A stretch of 34,494 nt of DNA from Streptococcus pseudopneumoniae (GTDB lineage Bacteria; Bacillota; Bacilli; Lactobacillales; Streptococcaceae): contig NZ_JVKV01000093.1 of assembly GCF_001072375.1 (NCBI RefSeq), forward strand, positions 1-34,494, given 5' to 3'. This document shows, in pieces, positions 18,097-25,600 of the stretch. Position numbers and translations under genes: made by a program. Numbering within the stretch: position 1 is the first letter of the stretch; the number at the start of each line of letters is the position of its first letter. Under the pieces are notes generated by a model, which saw only the letters and a list, made by a program, of their open reading frames with translations, was not told the DNA's origin and ran no database searches.

Positions 18097-19194
18097 CTAC
18101 TTTCTCTCCTTATAAGGCAGATGCACGCGCACCTCTGTTGGATGTTTCAAACTGACCAGTTCTACTTGACCTGAGAAGGCTGCAGTACGATCTCGGACTG
18201 TGTGAAGTTCATTTCCTTTTACAGTTGCAAAACCTTTCCCGTCATCTCTAACTGTCAGAACCAATTCCTGATCTGTACGTTCCAGTTTTAGATAGGCTTT
18301 TTCAGCGCTGGCATGTTTGATCATATTGGTCGCCAGTTCTAACAAAATCATAGCAGCTGTCGACTCTACATCCTGGGTCAAACTAGCCTTGTCTAACTGA
18401 TTGTCAACTTGAACCTCAATCCCAGCAATTTCCAGCATCTTCTTAACAGTTTCAAGTTCTGAAGCTAGGGTCCGTGATTTCAGATTTTCCACAATGGTTC
18501 GCACTTCATTCATGGAATCTTTGCTGATCTGGTGAATTTCTTTTAATTCCTTCTCCACCTGTGGATAGGCCTGCATCTGAAATAACTGCAAGGCTAAATC
18601 TGTCTTGATACTCAGCATAGCAAAGGTATGCCCCAGACTATCATGCAAATCCTGACCGATACGACTACGTTCATTTTCAGCAAGCAATAGATTTATCTGA
18701 GCATTTTGCTTGGCCTGAGCTTCTTTCAAATCCTCGACAATGCGAATCCGAACCAAGCCCAATGTCATCAAATCGACAAAAGTAAGAATTCCAAGTTCAA
18801 AGGCTACAACCTCAGTTTCGACTGACTGAAACATCATGAGTTGTCCAACAACAAGAACTTGGGCAAGGAGAAAAGTCCAGACATGAAGAGAACGTAGGCT
18901 ACGCACTCTAAAATGATAAATCAAGAGATTGGCAAGGAAAAAGAAGAACCAGACATAGTTGCCATAAATAAAGACGGTATTCCCAGCTACATAGGCTAGC
19001 ATGATAATCCAAAAGAGCCAGGATAAGCGCTGACTCTTGGTGGTCAAAACGCCTAAGTAAGCCACCACAAATAGAATATCAACTAGTAAATGCCAGCTAG
19101 GAATCTCCCCAACTACTGCAGAGAGGATAGGAAAAACCATAAAAATCAAACTGGCCCAAAACATATAGTGTATGCTTTTCAGTCTTTCAAGCAT
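18097..19194 (-). CDS. Membrane sensor histidine kinase, HisKA_3 family
   Basis: Sensor kinase of 365 aa. Residues about 10-150 hold several hydrophobic helices with short loops and no large extracellular domain, so it probably senses membrane or envelope state. The HisKA_3 box has RIGQDLHDSLGH with phospho-His184. The ATPase domain has Asn290 (LLELATNMIKHA) and the G1 box DDGKGF (317-322). It partners the regulator directly downstream. It overlaps the permease stop by one base (TAATG), so translation is coupled to the ABC transporter genes. Confidence 0.93.
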   Translation of the reverse strand: MLERLKSIHYMFWASLIFMVFPILSAVVGEIPSWHLLVDILFVVAYLGVLTTKSQRLSWLFWIIMLAYVAGNTVFIYGNYVWFFFFLANLLIYHFRVRSLRSLHVWTFLLAQVLVVGQLMMFQSVETEVVAFELGILTFVDLMTLGLVRIRIVEDLKEAQAKQNAQINLLLAENERSRIGQDLHDSLGHTFAMLSIKTDLALQLFQMQAYPQVEKELKEIHQISKDSMNEVRTIVENLKSRTLASELETVKKMLEIAGIEVQVDNQLDKASLTQDVESTAAMILLELATNMIKHASAEKAYLKLERTDQELVLTVRDDGKGFATVKGNELHTVRDRTAAFSGQVELVSLKHPTEVRVHLPYKERK

Positions 19195-19931
19195 TAAGCA
19201 TTCTCCTTATGACCTTGAAGGTAAATAGTCAAACCAAATAAAACTGCTGAAAAAACAAGTAGATAAACTGTGGCTGATAAATTGATGCCACCCTCGTTTA
19301 AGAAGGCCTTGAGCAACTCCATCAACTGATAGGTTGGTAGGCACTTACCGATTGCTTGCATCCAGTCTGGAAATAAAGAGATGGGCATCCAGAGTCCGCC
19401 TAAAACAGCCAAGCCTAGATAGAGAAGATTCCCCACGACAGACATCAGCTGACTAGAAGGCAAGAGTGTCAAGGTCAAGCCAAGCGCTACAAAAGCTACA
19501 CTTCCTACTATCAGCAAAAGCGCAGCCCCAATCCAGCTTCCTAGAGGCATATCCACACCTCTGACCAAGTGCCCAACTGAGAAAACAACCAGGATTGAGA
19601 CCAAATAATCAACCATCATACTTGTTATCTTTGATAGATAATATTCTACCATATTTACAGGGGTATGGCGCAATGTTTTCTGCCAGTTGTTGATTTTATC
19701 GGTATGTAAAACAGCTGGGAATGAAAACATAGCTGTCGACATCATGGAAAAAGCCGTCATGGAGATGAGGTAGTCGCGCATAAAATTAGCCGGTCCACCT
19801 GGTGTGTCCTGGTACATGCCTGAAAAGAATAAATAGAAGGCTGTCGGCATCCCTACGGATAACAGATAATAGACTAATTGTCGTTTGGTCAATAGAAATT
19901 CTATCTTGTTTAGTGCGATCCATCGTTTCAT
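19194..19931 (-). CDS. ABC-2 type transporter permease
   Basis: Membrane subunit of 245 aa with about six hydrophobic helices, starting MKRWIALNKIEFLLTKRQ. The start at 19931 is chosen because GGGAG lies 9 nt upstream; the ATG at 19940 would leave almost no space after that ribosome site. It begins one base after the ATPase stop. Together with the ATPase it forms an exporter of the ABC-2 group, whose members move lipids, peptides or antibiotics. The cargo is unknown. The kinase and regulator downstream suggest the pair responds to envelope stress. Confidence 0.9.
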   Translation of the reverse strand: MKRWIALNKIEFLLTKRQLVYYLLSVGMPTAFYLFFSGMYQDTPGGPANFMRDYLISMTAFSMMSTAMFSFPAVLHTDKINNWQKTLRHTPVNMVEYYLSKITSMMVDYLVSILVVFSVGHLVRGVDMPLGSWIGAALLLIVGSVAFVALGLTLTLLPSSQLMSVVGNLLYLGLAVLGGLWMPISLFPDWMQAIGKCLPTYQLMELLKAFLNEGGINLSATVYLLVFSAVLFGLTIYLQGHKENA

Positions 19932-19932
19932 C

Positions 19933-20817
19933 TTAGTCATCTCCCTTTTGTGTTTCTTCAAAGATTGTATCCAGCAAGCTACGGTTATTGACTTCAATTT
20001 CTTGAATCCTACATCCTGCTTGCACTAACAGTTCCCAGAAAGCATCCGCTTCGCGTGTGACTACTTGCAGGGCATCTTGTTTTTGTGACCAGTTTTCAAC
20101 CAGGTTAGACTGCTCAATGACTTCCTTGTAAGCCAGAGGTAGGATGAAGTGCTTTTCAATCTCCTCACTGCGCATGGCTAGAGGTGTCGTATCACGAATC
20201 AACTCTCCCTTATTCAAGACCAAGATCCGGTCCGCTGTATGCTCTACCTCTTCGATATAATGGGACGAATAGAGAATAGTTACTCCCTGCGCTTTTAGAT
20301 CCTGAACAATTTCCCAAAAGCGTTGACGGGTTGAAGTATCCATGGCAGCAGTTGGTTCATCTAAAAAGACAAGCTTTGGTCGGCCAATCAAGGTCAAGAC
20401 AAAAGAGAAGAGACGCTTTTGCCCACCTGACAATTTTTCTGCGAATTGTTCTTTTTGTTGCTGGTCAAACTGCAATAGTTGATCGATTTCCTGGTTGCTC
20501 AAGGGATTTGGGTAAATGCTTTGAAAGAAAGCAATCAACTCTTTGACCTTTAATTTCTGAACGATGACATTTTCTTGAGGGAGGTAGGATCTAATATAGT
20601 CTAACTGAGAGCTCGTCACTGGCAAGCCTTGGATGGATACTTGACAGCTGGTGACCAGTTTATCTCCAAGCAAACAGTCCAAGAGTGTTGTCTTTCCAGC
20701 ACCATTTGGCCCAATCAAGGCGACGCATTCACCTTCCGCTACCTCAAAGGAAATATCCTTCAAAATAGCTTTACCCTTGATGGTTTTATTTAGTCTTTCT
20801 ACCTTAATCATGTTCAT
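19933..20817 (-). CDS. ABC transporter ATP-binding protein
   Basis: Nucleotide-binding subunit of 294 aa. Walker A GPNGAGKT is at residues 36-43, the signature is LSGGQKRLF, Walker B is LVFLDEPTAAMD, and the H-loop is SSHYIEE. A C-terminal tail of about 80 residues beyond the H-loop resembles those of CcmA/DrrA-like exporter ATPases. The start at 20817 has AAAGGAG at 6 nt; a second ATG six bases on is also possible. The first 14 nt overlap the end of the small membrane-protein gene. It works with the permease encoded next. Confidence 0.94.
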   Translation of the reverse strand: MNMIKVERLNKTIKGKAILKDISFEVAEGECVALIGPNGAGKTTLLDCLLGDKLVTSCQVSIQGLPVTSSQLDYIRSYLPQENVIVQKLKVKELIAFFQSIYPNPLSNQEIDQLLQFDQQQKEQFAEKLSGGQKRLFSFVLTLIGRPKLVFLDEPTAAMDTSTRQRFWEIVQDLKAQGVTILYSSHYIEEVEHTADRILVLNKGELIRDTTPLAMRSEEIEKHFILPLAYKEVIEQSNLVENWSQKQDALQVVTREADAFWELLVQAGCRIQEIEVNNRSLLDTIFEETQKGDD

Positions 20818-20998
20818 GATATTCTCCTTTCAGCCACTCCTTTCCCATCGGAAAGGCGATAAAAATCATAAATCCTAGACCCCAGGCATCGCGAATGGCT
20901 TGGTGAAGGAAGGCTTGATCAAACCAACCTGTAAACATTTCTACCAACCATACCACTAGTGACAGTCCAATAAAAAGATAGAGAATCGCTTTTTTCAT
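20804..20998 (-). CDS. Small membrane protein (64 aa) of the TCS operon
   Basis: A 64-aa protein with an N-terminal membrane helix (AILYLFIGLSLVVWLVEMF) and a second hydrophobic stretch (AWGLGFMIFIAFPMG). The tail EYHEHD is acidic and His-rich. It overlaps the preceding small gene by 4 nt and the following ATPase gene by 14 nt. This coding density argues that it is real. The function is not known; it may be an accessory subunit or modulator of the transporter or kinase. Confidence 0.8.
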   Translation of the reverse strand: MKKAILYLFIGLSLVVWLVEMFTGWFDQAFLHQAIRDAWGLGFMIFIAFPMGKEWLKGEYHEHD

Positions 20999-21186
20999 TT
21001 TTCAAACTCCTTTTTCACATCTGAGACCAATTTCAAACCTTCTCGAATCAACCAAGACATGATTCCAAAGCTTGCAAACAATTCCCAAGGAAAATGATAG
21101 AATCCTTCATCCAATCCTGAGAACATGAGATAAGTCATGACTCCTGCTGCTACTAAACTCATTGCGACAATTACTTTATGTTTCAT
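20995..21186 (-). CDS. Small membrane protein (63 aa), first gene of the TCS operon
   Basis: A 63-aa protein starting MKHKVIVAMSLVAAGV at 21186, chosen because GGAGGAA lies directly upstream; an in-frame ATG at 21210 would put that ribosome site inside the gene. Two hydrophobic stretches are present (IVAMSLVAAGVMTYLMF and WELFASFGIMSWLI), followed by a charged tail DVKKEFEK. It shares a 4-nt ATGA overlap with the next small gene. It is the first gene after the predicted promoter and palindromes. No family recognised. Confidence 0.8.
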   Translation of the reverse strand: MKHKVIVAMSLVAAGVMTYLMFSGLDEGFYHFPWELFASFGIMSWLIREGLKLVSDVKKEFEK

Positions 21187-21212
21187 TTTTTCTTCCTCCA
21201 TTTGATACATCT

Positions 21213-21278
21213 AGTATATCTCTTTGAGGCTATTGCCACTAGAAGCTTCTGTCATGAGGAAATATGACAAATGTCATA
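21213..21278 (-). promoter_or_regulatory. Predicted promoter and palindromic operator of the TCS/ABC operon
   Basis: On the minus strand a -10 TATACT lies at 21213-21218 with no good -35, as in an activator-dependent promoter. Upstream are a perfect 10-bp palindrome AGAAGCTTCT (21241-21250) and a 16-bp inverted repeat TATGACAAATGTCATA (21263-21278), centred about 64 bp before the predicted start near 21206. The second could bind the dimeric LuxR-type regulator of the operon; this is inference. Confidence 0.5.
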
Positions 21279-21320
21279 AAAAGTTCAGTCAGCTACCAGC
21301 TCAAAAACTCATTGCAAACT

Positions 21321-21348
21321 AAAAAGATCGGGAATCTTTTCCCGACCT
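21321..21348 (-). terminator. Terminator of fakA
   Basis: On the minus strand AGGTCGGGAA pairs with TTCCCGATCT around AAGA, with one G-U pair, followed by TTTT. It lies 22 nt after the fakA stop codon. Confidence 0.88.
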
Positions 21349-21369
21349 CTTTCGTTTTCTATTTCATTC

Positions 21370-23037
21370 TTATTCCACACTGAAAAGATATGGATACACT
21401 GGTTGTTGACCTTGGTGGATTTCTACTTCAACATCTTCGAATTCTTCTGCGATTTCTTGGGCGATTTGGTTAGCCAATTCTTCACTTCCATCTTCACCAA
21501 TATAGAAGGTTACGATTTCACTGTCTTCGTCCAACATATGCTTCAAGGTTTCAGTCAAGGTTTGGTGCATATCAGGGTTTGATACAAGGATCTTACCATC
21601 CACCATACCAAGATTGTCATTTTCATGAATTTCTAAGCCATCGATAGTCGTGTCACGAACGGCTGTTGTTACACTACCGCTGACAACATCGCCAAGGGCA
21701 GCAGTCATGCGTTCTTGGTTTTCTTCGATAGACTTGCTTGGATCAAAAGCAAGAAGGCTAGTCAATCCTTGAGGAATTGTACGTGCTTCTACCACAACAG
21801 CTGGTTGTTCCAATACTTCGGCTGCAGATTGAGCCGCCATGAAGATATTCTTGTTGTTCGGTAAGAAGATAATGTTGCGAGCATTAACTTGCTCAACAGC
21901 CTTGATAAAGTCTTCTGTCGAAGGGTTCATAGTTTGTCCACCCTCGATGACATAGTCCACACCTTGAGCACGGAAGATGTCTGCCAAGCCTTGACCAGCT
22001 ACTACTGCGATAAGGGCGTATTCTTTTTCTTCAGCTGGTTTGCTGACTTGAGCTGCTTCTTTTTCCACTTGTGCTTCGTGTTGGTTACGCATGTTATCGA
22101 CTTTAACCTTGACCAAGCTACCATACTTGAGTCCTTCTTGCATGACAAGACCTGGATCTTCTGTATGGACGTGAACTTTAACGATTTCGTCATCATTGAC
22201 AACAAGCAATGAGTCCCCAAGTTCGTTCAAGTAGTTACGGAATTCTTCGTAGTCAAACTCTTTAGCATAAGTTGGGCCTTGTTTAAGAGCAACCATGATC
22301 TCCGTACAGTAACCAAAGGTGATGTCTTCTGTTGCCACATGTCCAGCTACAGACTTGTGGTGTTCTGCATTGATCATTTCACTCATGTTGGCTGGAGTAG
22401 CGACAAAGTCCTCAGAAGCGCTGTATTCACCAGTAAGGGCTGAAAGGAATCCTTCATAGATGAAGACCAAACCTTGACCACCTGAGTCTACAACTCCAAC
22501 TTCCTTCAATACTGGAAGCATGTCTGGAGTCTTAGCAAGGGCTGTTTTAGCTCCTTCCAAAGCTGCACGCATCACCTCAATAGCATCGTCTGTCTGCTCG
22601 GCTTTTTTCTTAGCACCGATGGCAGCACCACGTGATACAGTCAAGATTGTTCCTTCAACTGGCTTCATAACAGCCTTGTAGGCTACTTCAACACCAGATT
22701 GGAAGGCAAGAGCTAGGTCTTTTCCTGTTAACTCTTCTTTGGTTTTGATGGCTTGTGAAAATCCGCGGAAAAGCTGAGAAGTGATAACTCCTGAGTTCCC
22801 ACGCGCACCCATCAAAAGACCTTTAGCCAAGATACTTGCGGCCTCACCAACTGTTGAAGCTGGTTTGTCTGCTACTTCTTTGGCACCATTTTCGATAGTC
22901 ATTCCCATGTTTGTTCCTGTATCTCCATCTGGAACTGGGAAGACGTTCAATGAGTTGACATATTCGGCTTGCTTGTTCAAACGAGTAGATGCAGCCTGTA
23001 CCATTTCTTGAAATAAGCTTGTAGTAATATTTGACAC
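21370..23037 (-). CDS. fakA: Fatty acid kinase catalytic subunit FakA (DAK2/DhaL domain)
   Basis: ATP-binding subunit of the FakAB fatty acid kinase, which phosphorylates FakB-bound exogenous fatty acids for phospholipid synthesis. The N-terminal DhaL domain has PVPDGDTGTNMG with Asp37, Asp39 and Asn43 as Mg/ATP ligands. A middle and a DegV-like C-terminal part follow. The length of 555 aa is normal for streptococci. The start codon is GTG at 23037 with AGGAG upstream. It lies 2 nt after asp23, and the order rpmB-asp23-fakA matches pneumococcus as I recall it. No fakB gene is in the window. Confidence 0.93.
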   Translation of the reverse strand: MSNITTSLFQEMVQAASTRLNKQAEYVNSLNVFPVPDGDTGTNMGMTIENGAKEVADKPASTVGEAASILAKGLLMGARGNSGVITSQLFRGFSQAIKTKEELTGKDLALAFQSGVEVAYKAVMKPVEGTILTVSRGAAIGAKKKAEQTDDAIEVMRAALEGAKTALAKTPDMLPVLKEVGVVDSGGQGLVFIYEGFLSALTGEYSASEDFVATPANMSEMINAEHHKSVAGHVATEDITFGYCTEIMVALKQGPTYAKEFDYEEFRNYLNELGDSLLVVNDDEIVKVHVHTEDPGLVMQEGLKYGSLVKVKVDNMRNQHEAQVEKEAAQVSKPAEEKEYALIAVVAGQGLADIFRAQGVDYVIEGGQTMNPSTEDFIKAVEQVNARNIIFLPNNKNIFMAAQSAAEVLEQPAVVVEARTIPQGLTSLLAFDPSKSIEENQERMTAALGDVVSGSVTTAVRDTTIDGLEIHENDNLGMVDGKILVSNPDMHQTLTETLKHMLDEDSEIVTFYIGEDGSEELANQIAQEIAEEFEDVEVEIHQGQQPVYPYLFSVE

Positions 23038-23039
23038 GA

Positions 23040-23405
23040 TTATTCTCCTACAACTTTGATATTTTGAATGTAGACATTCACAGTTTGAGCAGTGATGCCA
23101 AGTTGATTTTCCAAACTAAAGCGAACACGCTCTTGGATATTTTTTGAGACTTCACTGATTTTTGTTCCGTAACTCAACACGGTATATACATCAACTGCAA
23201 TGCTACCATCTTCGGCCGCTTTTACAACGACACCTTTAGAATAATTTTCCTTCCCAAGGAGGGCTTGGAAATTATCTTTGAGGGCTTTCTTACTTGCCAT
23301 ACCGACCACACCAAAAATCTCAGTTGCTGCACCGCCTACAACGGTAGCAATCACTTCATCTGTTAGTTCGATTTGACCATCTTTTGTATTAATTTTTACA
23401 GTCAT
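23040..23405 (-). CDS. Asp23/Gls24 family envelope stress protein
   Basis: Protein of 121 aa starting MTVKINTKDGQIELTDEV at 23405, with GAGGT upstream. An earlier in-frame start lies upstream of this ribosome site and inside the promoter, so it is rejected. The body GGAATEIFGVVGM, then DVYTVLSYGTKISEVSKNIQE, is typical of Asp23 proteins, which bind at the membrane and respond to envelope stress in Staphylococcus. It has a strong promoter and is cotranscribed with fakA. It is soluble, without a signal peptide. Confidence 0.93.
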   Translation of the reverse strand: MTVKINTKDGQIELTDEVIATVVGGAATEIFGVVGMASKKALKDNFQALLGKENYSKGVVVKAAEDGSIAVDVYTVLSYGTKISEVSKNIQERVRFSLENQLGITAQTVNVYIQNIKVVGE

Positions 23406-23433
23406 TTTTTCTACCTCAACTAGTTGATACTCT

Positions 23434-23462
23434 ATTTTATCATATTTCAAGCCAAGTGTAAA
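23434..23462 (-). promoter_or_regulatory. Promoter of asp23-fakA
   Basis: On the minus strand TTTACA (23457-23462), 17 nt, TGA-TAAAAT (23434-23439). Both hexamers and the TGn extension are good. Confidence 0.85.
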
Positions 23463-23527
23463 AGCAGAATACTGTATCGGCGGATATTTGCGCCTTTTAC
23501 AAGTGATTTTGAGCTTAGAGCAAAAGA

Positions 23528-23547
23528 AAAAGACCTGATGGCCTTTT
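23528..23547 (-). terminator. Terminator of rpmB
   Basis: On the minus strand AAAAGGCC pairs with GGTCTTTT around ATCA (one G-U), followed by more T residues. It lies 8 nt after the rpmB stop codon. Confidence 0.85.
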
Positions 23548-23555
23548 ACTCTTTA

Positions 23556-23744
23556 TTAAACGCGTTCTACTTTACCTGATTTCAAAGCACGAGCTGAAGC
23601 CCAAACTTTTTTAGGTTTACCATCGATAAGTACAGTAACTTTTTGAAGGTTTGGTTTTACGGCACGTTTTGTTTGGTTCATCGCGTGTGAACGGTTGTTT
23701 CCTGATACAGTCTTACGACCTGTAAAGTAACATACTTTAGCCAT
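23556..23744 (-). CDS. rpmB: Ribosomal protein bL28
   Basis: Large-subunit ribosomal protein of 62 aa. The N-terminal [20 protein letters not shown] and the basic [14 protein letters not shown] are typical; it is rich in Lys and Arg. Zinc-binding Cys pairs are absent except for Cys5, which is usual for the C-minus form. The ribosome site is AGGAGG. Transcribed alone from a good promoter with a leader of about 55 nt that contains two 10-bp palindromes, and ended by its own terminator. Confidence 0.97.
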   Translation of the reverse strand: MAKVCYFTGRKTVSGNNRSHAMNQTKRAVKPNLQKVTVLIDGKPKKVWASARALKSGKVERV

Positions 23745-23803
23745 TTGTGTTTTCCTCCTATTAGATCTAATATAGCGGATGTGCTAGCACCACATACTGT
23801 ACT

Positions 23804-23832
23804 ATGTTATCACACTTTCTCTTTTTTGGCAA
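23804..23832 (-). promoter_or_regulatory. Promoter of rpmB
   Basis: On the minus strand TTGCCA (23827-23832), 17 nt, TGA-TAACAT (23804-23809). The 5' leader then contains the palindromes GTGCTAGCAC (23781-23790) and TTAGATCTAA (23761-23770). Confidence 0.82.
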
Positions 23833-23850
23833 GGGGATTGGAATATTTTT

Positions 23851-24525
23851 TTATTTAACGTAAACAACTCCTAGTTTCCCAAAAGCTACATCTCCACGGA
23901 TAATCAAGGTTTTGTTGGTTGGGGCTACAGGGGCATCTGCCTTGGCTGCTCCACAAAAAGTCTCTACCTTTAGATCTACTCTCCAGTGTTGAGGCACGTA
24001 GATAACTGCATTCCCAAAGCCGACTTCGATATTCAGAGTAGCAAAATCACCTAACATCTCTGCATTGTCATAATAGATTTTGGCATTCCCAAAGCCGACT
24101 TCAAACTCGTCTTCTACCAATTCTTGGTCTTGCTTGTAAAATGTACCCGCCCCAAAAGCGACTTCCTTGTCTGTCAGAATGGTCTTTTCACCGTCATACC
24201 ACCATTTTTTTCCATTCCAAGTTCTGTTAGAATGAGTGAGTGCGCTGACACCCATTACGATTAAAATACTTGCCCAGAACAATGATTGATTGGGAATCGG
24301 TAAAATGTCGTAAAAATGATTAGCAATCATAAGGGCCACTAGGGCTGTAAAAGAAGCTGAAGTGAAATGACGACGAAGCAATGCTTCAACTGATTGATAG
24401 GCAAAAAATCCAATACCGATCAAGGGCCAAATGTGTCCTCCTAGAGAAGGAATTCCAAAATTCCCCTGTAACAATACTAAAGCTGCCAATACTAGCAATA
24501 CAATACCAAATGCTTTCTTTTTCAT
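23851..24525 (-). CDS. LiaF-like membrane protein (DUF2154/toast-rack)
   Basis: Protein of 224 aa. Residues about 5-100 form four hydrophobic helices (KAFGIVLLVLAALVLLQ, IWPLIGIGFFAY and others). The C-terminal half is a beta-rich repeat: EVAFGAGTFY, EFEVGFGNAKIYYDN, EVGFGNAVIYVP and GDVAFGKLGVVYVK recur, typical of LiaF C-terminal domains. LiaF proteins inhibit a partner sensor; here the partner upstream is a LytTR regulator instead of a LiaSR pair. The start at 24525 has GAGGT upstream and is 4 nt after the LytTR stop, so the two genes form an operon. The role as an inhibitor of the regulator is inference. Confidence 0.88.
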   Translation of the reverse strand: MKKKAFGIVLLVLAALVLLQGNFGIPSLGGHIWPLIGIGFFAYQSVEALLRRHFTSASFTALVALMIANHFYDILPIPNQSLFWASILIVMGVSALTHSNRTWNGKKWWYDGEKTILTDKEVAFGAGTFYKQDQELVEDEFEVGFGNAKIYYDNAEMLGDFATLNIEVGFGNAVIYVPQHWRVDLKVETFCGAAKADAPVAPTNKTLIIRGDVAFGKLGVVYVK

Positions 24526-24529
24526 GTTC

Positions 24530-24976
24530 TTACCTCATGTTTCTTAGATTTTCTTTTAGGAGGGATTGGTAGTGCCGTGACACATGAACCTCCTTGTGGG
24601 TCTGATAAAAGGAAATAGTTCCTGTACCTGAGAAGGACTTGTCCACCGAGTAAACCTGCCGGATATTGGCAATGGTCGACTTGGATACCCGACTGAAATA
24701 GCGGGGCAGAATGGACTCCAACTCATAAAGCTTGAGCCGAACCTCGTAGGCTTCTTTCTGGGTATGAGCGTAAATCTTGCTACCTTCTGTCTCAAAGAAG
24801 AGGATTTCTGCCAAGTCTAAGTAATACTCACCCGTCCCCTTGTAAAAGATCAACCTAGGAGCCTTGGTTTCTTGCAAGAGTCGTTGCAAGTCAGCTATCT
24901 CATCTGTCAGGGCTGCAGCCTTGATGACAATCTCTGTCTCAGTTAATTCACTATCAATCTCGATTCGTAACTTCAT
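24530..24976 (-). CDS. LytTR-family DNA-binding transcriptional regulator
   Basis: Regulator of 148 aa starting MKLRIEIDSELTETEIVIK at 24976 with GGAG upstream. The C-terminal LytTR domain covers about 50-148: YYLDLAEILFFETEGSKIYAHT, then LPRYFSRVSKSTIANI and the end VHVSRHYQSLLKENL. There is no receiver domain, so activity is not set by phosphorylation. Stand-alone LytTR proteins in streptococci (HdrR, BrsR) are held by a cotranscribed membrane protein; the LiaF-like gene next door fits that layout. The promoter is preceded by a 21-bp-spaced direct repeat, suggesting autoregulation. Confidence 0.93.
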   Translation of the reverse strand: MKLRIEIDSELTETEIVIKAAALTDEIADLQRLLQETKAPRLIFYKGTGEYYLDLAEILFFETEGSKIYAHTQKEAYEVRLKLYELESILPRYFSRVSKSTIANIRQVYSVDKSFSGTGTISFYQTHKEVHVSRHYQSLLKENLRNMR

Positions 24977-24996
24977 CCTATCTCCTTTCTGCATCT

Positions 24997-25025
24997 ACTA
25001 TACCAAAGGCCAGAAGACTTTACAA
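24997..25025 (-). promoter_or_regulatory. Promoter of the LytTR operon
   Basis: On the minus strand TTGTAA (25020-25025), 17 nt, then TGG-TATAGT (24997-25002). Start near 24990. Confidence 0.75.
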
Positions 25026-25029
25026 GGGC

Positions 25030-25089
25030 AAAAAAGCAAGTGGTCACTTTTGACCCGTAAGTGGTTACGAGGCCAAGCCCACTTGCTTT
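25030..25089 (-). terminator. Long-loop terminator of the PAP2 gene overlapping the LytTR operator
   Basis: Bases 25033-25043 pair perfectly with 25079-25089 (11 bp); on the minus strand the downstream arm runs into a U-run. The loop is about 35 nt and contains one of the direct repeats, while the other repeat lies partly in the stem. Confidence 0.65.
25038..25068 (-). promoter_or_regulatory. Candidate LytTR direct-repeat operator
   Basis: AAGTGGTCAC (25038-25047) and AAGTGGTTAC (25059-25068) are 9/10 identical and 21 bp apart, two helical turns. They lie just upstream of the -35 of the LytTR gene, as ComE- and HdrR-type sites do. A further CCACTT (25079-25084), in the opposite orientation, lies about 20 bp on. 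Confidence 0.6.
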
Positions 25090-25094
25090 GCTTC

Positions 25095-25598
25095 TTACAC
25101 AATAAAGAAAAGAATTCCCAAGAGGAGGCCACAGGCGTAGCCAACTAGAACATCCTTGGGATAATGAACACCACCTAAAACCCGCACAAGACCGAGAAAA
25201 GCTGATAAAACCAATAAAATCATCCCCATAGGTAGACTAGCATGCATGCAAGCCATGGAAATAATGGTTGCCGAAAAGACATGGCGACTAGGCATTGAAT
25301 TACCAGAACTATCCTTATCTAGTAGCGGGACAATTTCCCAAGTTTCATAGGGACGCGATTGATTGATCCACTTACGAACAAGCGTCAATAGGACAAAGCC
25401 TAAAGCTGGAACTAAAATATAGGCAGAAAGATCTTTCCAGACCCCTTTACCTACAAAGTTTGTTCCTAACAGTGTCAAGTATGCCAAGGGTATCAGAACT
25501 GTCATCATGCGATTAAAAATACGCATCAATTGTAATAGCTGTGGATGACGAAGGAGACTTGATTTTGTTTTATCGTACCACTCTTGATAGTTTTTCAT
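25095..25598 (-). CDS. PAP2-family membrane phosphatase
   Basis: Integral membrane phosphatase of 167 aa. The three PAP2 catalytic motifs are present: RKWINQSRP (C1, with Arg where the leading Lys is usual), PSRH (C2, with catalytic His) and VRVLGGVHYPKD (C3, Arg-x5-His-x3-Asp). Hydrophobic helices surround them. Relatives dephosphorylate undecaprenyl diphosphate, phosphatidylglycerol phosphate or similar lipids at the outer membrane face; the substrate cannot be set here. The start is 2 nt after the DUF2200 stop, and the ribosome site is weak (GAGAAATAG), so translational coupling is likely. Confidence 0.9.
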   Translation of the reverse strand: MKNYQEWYDKTKSSLLRHPQLLQLMRIFNRMMTVLIPLAYLTLLGTNFVGKGVWKDLSAYILVPALGFVLLTLVRKWINQSRPYETWEIVPLLDKDSSGNSMPSRHVFSATIISMACMHASLPMGMILLVLSAFLGLVRVLGGVHYPKDVLVGYACGLLLGILFFIV

Positions 25599-25600
25599 AT

